Below, piece after piece: positions 1-8,195 of a DNA stretch of 14,625 bases; position 1 is the first letter of the stretch, and each line of letters starts with the position of its first letter. A model generated the notes under the pieces. That model was not told the origin of the DNA. It did no database searches and was given only the letters and a program-made list of their open reading frames with translations. This DNA is from Jimgerdemannia flammicorona (Eukaryota; Mucoromycota; Endogonomycetes; Endogonales; Endogonaceae). The translations under genes were made by a program, and so were the position numbers. The DNA is taken from NCBI GenBank assembly GCA_003990745.1, contig RBNI01004112.1, forward strand, positions 1-14,625. Reading direction: 5' to 3'.

Positions 1-131
1 GGGGGGAGGGCTGTTATAGGCGGAGAGTGGCACCAACAAAGAGAGTTTTGGAGATGATGGAGAGGGCTAGGTGCGATTTGGTGTTGCGTCTTGAGATTTT
101 GAGCTCGTCGAATTGTGTGACGCAAGTTTTA

Positions 132-162
<31 letters not shown>

Positions 163-976
163 TGCGCTCTCGATTGGATTCTAGGCTATCGGGCGGCGAG
201 AAGCAGGTGAGACTCTTCATTAAATGCAATATTTTCGAGTGCGAATGTAGACGCGGGTGTAGAAATATCTCCTTAGGTTGGATCCTTTTGTATACCGTTA
301 TCACACTCATCTCCTCCCAAACCTGAATCACCTCTCAGAGAGTCGCTATGGCCCGTTTGTTCTACCACCGACCGCAATTCGTAAGTCACAGACCCCATTA
401 TTGCTTGCGTCTCTACGGTTTGTGCCATCAGAATTATTGATGCATTTTCCTCTATCCCGAAACCAGGCTATCCTCGACGAGTGCACGAGCGCCGTCAGTG
501 TCGACGTCGAAGCCATTATGTACGAGCACGCGCGCAAGCTCGGGATCACGCTGTTCACCGTGTCGCATAGGTAAAAGGCTTGTGAGAGCAGACGGGATGA
601 ACGGCGTAAGGTGGAATTTGGGAAATGGGAGGCATTTCGTACAAATTGTTTACACTCGCCTCTTTTGCCAACACAGGCCGTCTCTTATACGACACCACGA
701 ATACCTCCTCCGCTTTAACGGCGAGGGTCACTACGAGTTCCGCAAGTAAGTACTACCCTTCTTCTCCATTCCTCCACCGTGTGTGGGTTCCCTGTACACC
801 ACATTAACCAATTCGCAACTTCTCACAGGCTCGACGCTAATGAGCAGCACAACGCCTTCGGCTTTGGCCACGGCAAGACCAAGAAGATTGGCAAGATTGA
901 CGAGGAGGATAACGGAGACGGGGATGACGAGCAGGCCAGCGAGGAGGCTGGCGGGAGCGGCGAGAGTGATATGTGA
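1..976 (+). CDS. Peroxisomal long-chain fatty-acyl ABC half-transporter (ABCD/ALDP/PXA family), C-terminal part, 5' truncated
   Basis: This is the end of the nucleotide-binding domain of an ABCD-type half-transporter. That family moves very-long/long-chain acyl-CoA into peroxisomes for beta-oxidation and works as a dimer. Proposed exons: up to 121, 185-206, 339-380, 467-570, 677-745 and 829-976; all phases agree. In order I see the ABC signature LSGGEKQ (186-206), then [14 protein letters not shown], Walker B and D-loop [11 protein letters not shown] (467 on), the H-loop TVSHRPSL, and the ALDP-typical ending [16 protein letters not shown]. An acidic tail ([11 protein letters not shown]) precedes the TGA at 974-976. 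The stretch before the signature (27-121) fits the family only loosely: the usual REGGWD-like segment is not clear, and the join there needs a GC-AG intron (122-184). Walker A and the membrane domain lie outside the window. Family assignment is firm. PXA1 versus PXA2 cannot be decided, and the first exon boundary is uncertain. Confidence 0.9.
137..162. repeat. (AT)13 microsatellite
   Basis: A pure AT dinucleotide run of 26 bases. In the gene model above it lies inside the proposed GC-AG intron 122-184 of the ABC transporter, just before the exon that carries the ABC signature. Confidence 0.95.
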
Positions 977-1463
977 GGTGGGCGTGGGACTTGAGTGATG
1001 GTAGGCGTTGGCGGGGTTGGAACAATTGTTTGGAAGGTCCCGTATTATGTGTGTATAGTGTATTTTCTTCGTTAATGGCATTTATGATGAATGCACTTGA
1101 ATAACCACGGCAATTTTGGTGTCGGATGTCTTGTGATACTTCGACGAGCTGGCGCACTTGGAACCTATCAAAGCAGGCGATCGTATATATACACACTAGA
1201 AGGCAGGTTGATTCTATCCCTCCATCGAGAGCGTCTACTAGAAATGGTTGCACATTCATTATTGTATTATTGTACGAATGCAAGAAAAGAAAAAGAAAAC
1301 TTTGGTTTACGGTCTGTCATATGACCTCCTTGGTTGATTGATATACCAATCCGAAAATCAAAACTAAACATTGAACATTGATCGTGTATCTAAGCGCAAA
1401 GAAAAACAAGCCAGAGCACTACGATAAACCGGTATGAGCGAACGTCTCTCAATCTTCGTCTTA
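977..1463. other. Convergent intergenic region (two 3' ends)
   Basis: The plus-strand ABC gene ends at 976 and the minus-strand methyltransferase ends at 1464, so this 487-base gap should hold both 3' untranslated regions. I see no canonical AATAAA in the sense direction of either gene, no conserved protein in any frame and no RNA gene. Short open frames here look like chance. Confidence 0.7.
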
Positions 1464-4400
1464 TCAATTTTCAACCTTTTTATCTTTATCAATGGTGAGG
1501 ACACACTGGGTCCGCGCGCCTCGATCATCCAACTTCGCGAATTTGACTGACTCGTCGGCGGGATTGGCGGGGGTCGTGGAGCCGTCGAGGTCGGGGTCGG
1601 TGCGTGAAGGCGAAGTCACGTCGTTGGTGCGGGCCTTACGTAGCTCGAGGCCCAGGGCGAAGGCAAGCGGACGAGGGACAGCGTTCTGTGATGGAGATCC
1701 ATACTGATGTTAGCAATTTCGCTCAGCAGTGGAACGGCGTCGTGAATTGTGGATTGTGATATTGTCATGGCAATGGCGCAGGAAGTGTTCGTTGCAGACA
1801 AGGGATTTCGCAAAAAGACCAAAACCAACAATGATGAGACAAAGCCCTCACCCCAACGACGATGCGCTGGCTGAGCTCACTTCTACCGAATATATATTCC
1901 TCATCGAGAAATCCTACATATATACAACATCGCGACATGTGAGTCACAGTTTCTGCAAGAATCCTGCCACTTCCCACTGGCTCACCTTGCGCTCTCGCGC
2001 ACTCGCGGACGGTTAGGACGCGGTTCTGGGCGTAATGAAGTGCGCGGCTCTGGAAGGCCCGCGGCCCAATATGACCCGTGATTGTCGGGAAGGGACCGGT
2101 CCGGGCGACGCGGGCGAACGACTCGGGAATGTACGATTTATTTAAGCTGAAGTAAACGAGGTTTGGCTTTTGAGTATGATACTGCTGTACTCTAAACCCT
2201 CGACTAGTTGATTTACGACATAGATTTATACACTTCGTCTTTCAGATGCTTAAGGCTGCACCGTTCCGGCTCGACGGGGATGCGGTCGATGATGCTTTGC
2301 GACCCGTACTGCTTGGCCACAAAGTGCTGGAGACGACAGCTGGCGGCGTCCTAGGGATGAATGAATCCCGACATTAGCAAGATGCAAAGGCAAAAAAGTT
2401 AGCCGATATAAACCATCACTCACACACCACTGAAGATCCGTTGCCGATGTCTGGCAGGTCGCCGATGATTTCCTCGGCCGTCAGCAGAGGGAAGGTGGCC
2501 ACTTCGTAGTCGCGCAACTCGCCAATTCTAGATTTCCAAACCCTACGAAGCGATGAATATGAACTGGTTAAGTGCGAGATGCAATTGTAAGTAACTAATT
2601 CCGCGACAATTGATGCCAATACCACAAACCTCCCGTCGGTCGCCTGCGAAGCTTCTTTGTTTCGCTTGGCCGATCCGTTACGGTGATGGGAGATGAGTGG
2701 CATCTCTGGAAGGGTCTTGCCACTCGCTGTGTGCGGAGGTGTAACAGAGCAAGGACAGATAGCCTACAATGATGAAGACTGGGATGCTTTGGAAATAATT
2801 AATTTGATCGAGTTTCTGCACATACCTGACGCCCATAGAAATAGGCGCCTTCGATCCTGTTTTCCCAAGTCATGAAAATATTAGCACTCCTAGTCCTTTC
2901 TAACGCACAATTCCAACGCACAGCAACCCATCCAACTCACTTGCGCAACGCCGAAATTAGCCGCCGTTAGGATCTCCCAGCGCACCTGATAGCCGAGCGC
3001 GAGGATGTAAGCGACGAGGTGCGAGAACAAGGTGCGCCCTTTCACGTCCAGTTGGGCGGTACATATCTCGGGCACGTTCTCGAAGAGCAAGTCGGGCGAC
3101 TGGTGGCGGTAGAGCTCGAGGAAGGACAGTGCCCCGGCTACAAGGCTGCCTTGAAGTATGTACTTCTGTGGAGTGGGAAAACGACGAGTGGGGATGGTGG
3201 GTGAGATGTGATGTCGAGTTGACAACTAAGACGAGGTTTGCGATTGCCACTATGTTTGCGTATCGTCTACCTTTCTGTTCTTACGCCTGTTAGACCTACA
3301 GAACGCCTGGCACGGACATCCAACCAGGAGTAATTCAACATTGTCCTTTTAAAAAATATTCAAGCGATTTTAGTTGAGATGCCGGGCATGCGAACTTCTA
3401 ATACAACCCTCCGAGACCCTTGAATTACCGATGCACGGAGCCTCTCCTCCAGCTGTCTGTTGGCAACCCCCTTCAACACGGCATTAATGCTCTCTTTTAT
3501 AAACTCGATGCGGTTCTTACTCGTGTTGGTTATGTACGTGCCCAGGGCGTCACTGTCGTTATCGACGGCCCTGTAAAGTCAGGATGTTGGCGCGAGATCA
3601 GTCAGAGGGTCGAAATCGATTGCATTGCTTGCATGAAGAACAGAACGCCTTACCAACGGCATTCGACGAGTCCAGCGTCCATGACGCCGCGACCGAGGCT
3701 CCCGCCGCCGCAGCAGAGGTCGAGCGCGTTCAGCTTTGTTGGAGAAGGCATGAAGGGTGGGTACTGCGAGGCGAAGTTCCGAGCCTGGGTTTCAGTTACA
3801 GGGAGGACCTTGTTGGTGGTAGGGTCTATGGTCTTGCGGAAGAAGTACTGGGGGAGTGAGGTATGGGAGCGGTGAGACGAATGAATAACTTGTGTGCGAA
3901 GAAGCGAAGCAATCAAATGTTCATGATCCGTAAATACTCACTCGATCCCCCGCGCCGTTATGTCTCAGGTGCACCGGCAACACCGTCTCCTTCGGATCGA
4001 CGAATTCAATCGCCCTTCCAATCGCTCTAACGGCGCGATCAACCCCACCACCAGCCTCCCCCCACCCCTCAAGCATCACAATCTTCGTCTCGGTGTATAC
4101 AAGTTCATTTTGCCGTCCAGTCCGCCATCCGCCACCTTCCACATTCCTTAATCTCTCCCACCTCCTCAACGTAATAGTACCGCCGAGCTTGGAGACGTCT
4201 TCGACCGTGTAGATAGTGTACAATGTCTCTTTAGGCTGCGCCCTCATGAGCAGAACATCGCTCGGCCGAATCGTTTGCACGAGCGTTCGAAACTGGTTAG
4301 AAGGCGTGTCCGTGGTGCACGCGCATCGGGGCGTACCGTCGGTGAGATGGATGTCGTTCGGAAGCCGAAGGTCAACGAATGCGCCTGTTGGGGAGCAGTC

Positions 4401-5846
4401 GCGCCATCCTTCGAAGCGGCGGGTGCAATGGAACTCGTGCGGGCCTGGGAGAGAGAATTGTGTCGTGTTGTTAAAGGATGATGAAGGCTGATGGATGATG
4501 TCGCGCGGAGATACCTAACTCACCCGAACACGACGTCTGACCGAAGCGGACCTGAATCTTGCGTTTTATAATCTCAATCGGCTGGCAGTTTGGATTTGTT
4601 TGGTCGCAATCGCAATTATCAGTCCAGAAGAGCTGTTTGGCGTTTGGAGGAAGGGTCAACCCGATTTGATCACTGAATTCAAGTTACCCCCGTTGTGACA
4701 GTGCGTTGAAAGTTACAATTGTAGATGGTTGAAATATGTTCACTTGCCTCCCGCTGGTCCATCAGCTCCGCCGCCTCCCGAACGACGGTGTGACTCGGCC
4801 CGTAGAGCCAGACAAGCCGCACAAAGTATGGTTTGGACCTCACGTGCTTCAAGATGCTCCCCTTGAAGACCTGCTTGACCATTCTAGGATGCAACGACGA
4901 TCATTAGCGATTGAGGGGACGAACGTTGACCATTCACGTGACCCTAACCTACCCAATCCACCGCGACGCGTCCTTTTTTGACCACGGGCCATTTTCATGA
5001 TTTGATGGATACAGCTCGACGCACTCGCCGATGCGAATGGTGATGCCGTCGATGGAGACAGCTCGGAAGTGGGTCTCGTCAGCGGAAACGTCGGGAGGAT
5101 TGGGGCGTGGGTCGAGGAGGCGGGCAGTAGAGTGACCTTTGAGGGTGGCGAACTCGTACGGGGAAGGCGAGGCCGTGGGGGATTCGGACGTGCTGATAGG
5201 GCGGCGCGGCGAACCTGGATAGGATAGTGGAATTAAGTTAGCCAAGTCTTCAACCAGCCATGCATCAAGTCCGTCCACCCACCCACTCACCTTGGATCTC
5301 GACCCTTTCGAAATACTCATCCGGGTCTTCAAATAGCGGCGCGAAGAACTCATACGCCAGCGGTAGAACGACGGTACGCTCAAACGGCTTCTTCTTGCCC
5401 CTTTTCCGAGCCTTGACCCTTCTTGACATGGTTGTCTTGCGCAACGATGTTGCCCACTCGGGGTCCGAGTCCGAGTCCGAGTCCGAGGCCGAATCCGAAT
5501 CGGGGGGGTTCTCGAGACGTTGCCGTTTCGCGGGGCGAGGCCGGAGAGCGGGAATTTCAATTTCGGCGTAGTCGAAGACGAGGCGGGGGCGACGACGGGT
5601 GGTGTGAGAGGGCGTGCCCTTCGAGAAGAGGGAGGTGGGAGTTTCAATCTCGACGTAGTCGAAGACGAGGCGGGTGTCCTTCGCAGCGTTTCGGCACGGG
5701 ACAAGCTTTCCGATTTGACGATTGCACTCGTGCATCGTCTCAGTCCTTTGTTCGCTGCCCATTGCGAGGTGGATGGTGTGTTTGGGGTCAATGGCAGACA
5801 AATCTGGATGGACAGGGAGTAGGTATTGCCTGATACCCGAAGACAT
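1464..5846 (-). CDS. DNMT1: DNMT1-like DNA (cytosine-5) methyltransferase with tandem BAH domains
   Basis: Transfers methyl from AdoMet to C5 of cytosine in nuclear DNA; DNMT1-type enzymes maintain methylation and silence repeats. Sixteen exons: 5846-5291, 5214-4953, 4883-4748, 4632-4524, 4444-3942, 3847-3654, 3570-3429, 3345-3271, 3165-2941, 2856-2826, 2726-2630, 2542-2428, 2350-2217, 2146-1986, 1913-1852, 1685-1464. These sum to 3024 nt (1007 aa) with every phase matching. The N-terminus has a Ser-Asp tract and basic stretches (RKRGKKK, likely nuclear). BAH1 is about residues 230-345 (contains RLVWLYGPSHTV, then QRELFWTD) and BAH2 about 380-500. Motif I is ALDLCCGGGSLGRG (~563), followed by WAVD. 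Motif IV is GCPCQAFCRSNR (nucleophile about Cys646), VI FENVPE, VIII QDRRRLFLWAS, IX RVLTVRECARAQG, X GNAVPRPLA (~934). I see no RFD or CXXC domain. An in-frame TAG lies just upstream of this ATG. Donors at 3270 and 2427 were picked to keep frame and are less certain, and one intron (4747-4633) uses a GC donor. Confidence 0.93.
5463..5498 (-). repeat. Hexanucleotide repeat coding for a Ser-Asp tract
   Basis: Four perfect GTCCGA units followed by two degenerate ones (GGCCGA, ATCCGA) on the plus strand. Read on the minus strand they code for alternating Ser and Asp in the N-terminal part of the methyltransferase, an acidic, potentially phosphorylated linker. Confidence 0.9.
5555..5672 (-). repeat. 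Internal duplication coding RLVFDYxEIE in the methyltransferase N-terminus
   Basis: Two nearly identical segments of about 31 nt (5672-5642 and 5585-5555), 87 nt apart and in the same frame, code for RLVFDYVEIET and RLVFDYAEIEI. They differ at only a few positions, which points to a recent partial duplication or a duplicated short linear motif. I do not recognise the motif. Confidence 0.85.
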
Positions 5847-5886
5847 TAGCGAAGATGTGGCTTTGCAATGATGTCTTGGCTAGTTC

Positions 5887-5983
5887 ACACACATAAAACA
5901 CTCGACAGTCATGCTGATTCACACTCATAGAACACTCGACAGTCATGCTGATTCACACGCTCATAGAACACTCGACGATCATT
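5887..5983. repeat. 34-bp tandem repeat, three imperfect copies
   Basis: Copies at 5887-5920, 5921-5954 and 5955-5983. The shared core reads ACACTCGACAGTCATGCTG. Copies 1 and 2 differ at very few bases; copy 3 has a 2-base insertion and a divergent, shortened end. The array lies about 40 to 137 bases upstream of the methyltransferase ATG, in its presumed promoter or 5' leader. There are no spacers, so it is not a CRISPR array. Confidence 0.9.
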
Positions 5984-6160
5984 AACGAATGAGTACATCA
6001 GGCCTACTAGTTATAATTTCCGAGTGGTTCTCTTTAAAAATGAAACGAATAGTTCGATGCCCAACCACATTCGTCATTATCGCCTCATGGTCTCGGAATA
6101 TTCGCGATCATGAACGCCACATAGATGTGCAAAATGCTACCATTGCTCCTTTTATATATA

Positions 6161-6170
6161 TTTATTTATT
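6161..6170 (-). promoter_or_regulatory. Overlapping AATAAA poly(A) signals of the Nudix gene
   Basis: On the minus strand this reads AATAAATAAA, two overlapping canonical polyadenylation hexamers about 67 nt after the Nudix stop codon. The distance suits a short fungal 3' UTR. Cleavage itself cannot be seen. Confidence 0.6.
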
Positions 6171-6236
6171 CCCGATACAATTTACAAATATGATCATTAT
6201 GAATACAGTCCAGAATCACAGTCTCGCCCTGCCTCC

Positions 6237-7218
6237 TCACACATGCAACTTCCCCTCCCTTTTCAATGCATCATATAATGCGATGCTCGCGAGTGCCTTC
6301 GCGTCCGGCGCGGACCTCCACAGGTCCCGCAACGGAACAATCTTAAGCGAGATAGCCTCGCCGTGGTCGCGCAAGCCCGTTAATTTTCCTTCAAGGTCAT
6401 GGATCTCGGCGGCTGACAGGTGTTTGACGCAGACGAAGAGACGCAGGAACTCGTCTGATCCGCCCGCTGAAGGGTATACGCCCCGCCAGGAAGAGCCGTA
6501 CGCAAGGTCAGTTAGGTCGGTAAGCTCCGAGTCTTTAATGCGTAAACCTGATTTGGGGAAGGGATTTTTTTTTTTTTTTTGAAGGGGGGGGGGGTCAGTT
6601 GGGAATGGTTATGTGATGATGTATGCGTTGGGTAGCATGGCGTGGGGTAACAAACTACCGGTTTCCTCCTCAATCTCTTTCGCTGCCGTTCCAGCAAAAT
6701 TCCCACTCCCGTCCAACATGCCAGCTGGTAGCTCTGGAAAAGAAAGCGACGGGACGGCCAAACGCGGCTGCGTAGTCAGAATGACGCGCTCGGTCTTGTC
6801 CTCGTCGTCATGCGAGCGAAGGAGGAGGAGCACGGAGACGGCGCCGCCACGCTGCATAGGTCACGACGGGAAAATACTCAACGTTAACCACATAGTCATA
6901 TTTAAGGCTCTACCTATCTACAACAACCCCATCTAAGCTACTCACCATGAACACAACCCCAGGCACCTTCTTCCCGTTATCTACGAATTCGACATCGGTC
7001 TTGAATTTGACGAATCCAATTTTAGGCCCAAACATATCCACGCTCTGGACCTCGACGCCCTTGATGGTGACCTTCGTCTTGTGGTCACGCTGCTCGCGGT
7101 CGAATGTGGCGATCCAGTCCTTGAACGGTTGGAAGTCGAGCACCTTGTCGAGCTGGATGTCGGGGTTGGTAGACGTTAGGGAGATGGTTTGGTTGGCGAT
7201 GGTAATTGTATGCGACAT
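6237..7218 (-). CDS. Nudix hydrolase, ADP-sugar diphosphatase-like (NUDX14/UGPPase type)
   Basis: Predicted to split nucleoside-diphosphate sugars (ADP-ribose, ADP-glucose or similar) into NMP and sugar phosphate. Exons 7218-6946, 6851-6659 and 6547-6237 total 777 nt (258 aa), phases 0 and 1. The N-terminal domain carries VDMFGPKIGFVKFK and KVPGVVFM. The Nudix box follows as ELPAGMLD...FAGTA.KEIEEETG: the usual G-x5-E first half is replaced by the GMLD-type variant of plant NUDX14, while the metal-binding half (KEIEEETG, REUxEExG) is intact. The C-terminal part has YPSAGGSDEFLRLF and TGLRDHGEAI, also typical of that subfamily. Length is right for the family. The ATG at 7218 suits the known start of the conserved region, but an in-frame upstream exon could add 67 of its residues-worth of bases less an intron, i.e. 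38 aa (see the 7219-7419 entry). Exact substrate is not readable from sequence. Confidence 0.92.
6565..6594. repeat. Adjacent homopolymer tracts T16 and G11 in a Nudix intron
   Basis: On the plus strand, 16 T (6565-6580), GAA, then 11 G (6584-6594). On the gene strand the order is a CTGAC branch-like site, C11, TTC, A16, then a short pyrimidine stretch and the acceptor AATCAG. The tracts therefore lie between the presumed branch point and the 3' splice site of intron 6658-6548. Confidence 0.9.
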
Positions 7219-7419
7219 GGTGGAGTGGGTGCGGTGTTTTGGGTTGTTGCTGAGAGAGCGGAGGTAGAGATGCCTGAAGAAAAAGTGGAGGTTTTTAGAA
7301 GTGGCGAAGTTTCCGGGGTGTGACTGTCGTCTAGTGACGTCACCGTAAACAAGTACCTACCGCTGCCGAGAATTGTTGAAGCAAAGAGAGAGGAATAATA
7401 GCGCAAGTGGGTGAGACAT
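7219..7419 (-). other. Possible upstream coding exon and intron of the Nudix gene (N-terminal extension)
   Basis: An ATG at 7419 opens a 59-nt reading frame that ends at a GTAGGT donor (exon 7419-7361). An acceptor TTCTTCAG ends an 87-nt intron (7360-7274). The following bases 7273-7219 then run open and in phase into the ATG at 7218. The result would be a 38-residue extension with a hydrophobic start (LALLFLSL) and an Arg/Ser/His-rich rest (HLYLRSLSNNPKHRTHST) with no acidic residue, in the style of an organelle presequence. The alternative is that this is a 5' UTR with a leader intron. Matching phase, splice signals and composition favour coding potential, but only transcripts can decide. 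Confidence 0.5.
7335..7342. promoter_or_regulatory. Perfect CRE palindrome TGACGTCA
   Basis: The full ATF/CREB consensus, within the 10-base palindrome GTGACGTCAC, lies 117 bases upstream of the Nudix ATG at 7218. It is followed at once by GTAAACAA, a forkhead-like site. If the longer Nudix model holds, both sites lie in its first intron. Binding is inferred from the motif only. Confidence 0.5.
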
Positions 7420-8195
7420 TATTGAGATACAGCTGGAGAGAGTAATTTAAAGTGTGAAAGGAAAGGGGTTTTGGTCGAACGATGTCCATTGCGCATTGAA
7501 ACACGTCCGTGCCCAAGCAAAAGGCGTTTTGGCTATGACGTAATGATGATTGGGCAATGTCTCGCCTACCTCAATAGCCTATTAAATCTAATCTATAGAA
7601 TATCCTCCCTTCATGCCATCAGACATTCTGCAATCTCTCTATTTGCAAGATAGTATTGCTGGTCAGTCTCTACAATTCTACAGTTCTGTGACAATCAAAC
7701 ATTATAGTATAGCTAGATAATGTACAAATACCTAGCATAGTTACCCCACATAGTTACCCCTTACCACATAAATAACCTGACATACTAAAGACAACATTAC
7801 CCATAAACTTTTATTATGCCACTTTACAAGATCCAAAACAAAACAAAAAACAAAAAACAAAAAAACAAAAAACAGAAAAAAAAAGAGAGAGAAGAATAAG
7901 ATATTGAAAAAAAAAAAAAGAAAAAAAAAAAATATTGAAAAAAAAAAAAAAACGAGAGGTAATGAAATTGTACAATGTGAAGAGGGTTGTTTTTTTGATT
8001 CCAAGGGAAAGAAGAGAAACGGTCAAAGGAAAAGTGCTCCATATTTTGTATGCAAAGGATGAAAATGTGAGTAAAAAATATGTTGGGCTGGGAATTATGC
8101 TATATTGGAAGTGTACCACAAGCCCGTCCTGTCCTGGTCTTTGTGGTGGGGGGATTATGTTTCTTGTGAGGTTTGCTGGTGCTCGGGGCGATGAC
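7420..8195. other. Intergenic region between eIF4G 3' end and Nudix gene
   Basis: Contains the presumed 3' UTR of eIF4G and the promoter of the Nudix gene, both on the minus strand. Visible items are a second CRE-like site TGACGTAA at 7536-7543, a long A-rich tract (7834-7952), and a 7-bp inverted repeat ACCACAA/TTGTGGT (8115-8121 and 8141-8147) in the eIF4G 3' UTR. I find no convincing gene or tRNA. Confidence 0.7.
7834..7952. repeat. A-rich low-complexity tract (poly(dA:dT))
   Basis: About 119 bases made almost entirely of A on the plus strand. It starts as C-interrupted A runs (units like CAAAAAA) and ends with three A blocks of roughly 12 to 15 separated by G or TATTG. Long poly(dA:dT) stretches tend to exclude nucleosomes, so it could mark the boundary between eIF4G termination and the Nudix promoter. 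It could also be a remnant of a retroposed poly(A) tail, but no element is visible next to it. Confidence 0.8.

Larger units (their letters stand above)
5847..6236. other. Intergenic region: Nudix 3' UTR and methyltransferase promoter
   Basis: About 390 bases between the Nudix stop and the methyltransferase ATG, both genes on the minus strand. It holds a poly(A)-signal-like sequence near the Nudix end, an adjacent AT-rich TATATATAAAA-like stretch on the minus strand, and a 34-bp tandem repeat close to the methyltransferase start. The space is too small to hide a complete replication-foci domain, so the methyltransferase N-terminus probably is as short as predicted. A plus-strand open frame over this region runs antisense into the Nudix gene and shows no family features. 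Confidence 0.7.

Noticed and set aside
1729..2016. Short open frames on the plus strand over the methyltransferase 3' part
   Set aside because: They lie antisense to exons holding motifs IX and X and their introns, and have no conserved features.
4949..5791. A long alternative frame over the methyltransferase N-terminus on the minus strand
   Set aside because: Only its last part (5214-4953) is the true second exon. Its upstream portion is out of frame with the exon that carries the Ser-Asp tract and the start codon.
5887..5983. CRISPR-like array
   Set aside because: Copies are directly adjacent without spacers, only three in number, and the host is a eukaryote.
5989..6582. A 197-codon plus-strand open frame ending in poly-Phe
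   Set aside because: It covers the Nudix 3' UTR and last exon in antisense and ends in a T homopolymer; no recognisable protein features.
7741..8119. Phe-rich minus-strand frames that look like membrane proteins
   Set aside because: They are translations of the A-rich tract in antisense; the hydrophobicity is purely compositional.
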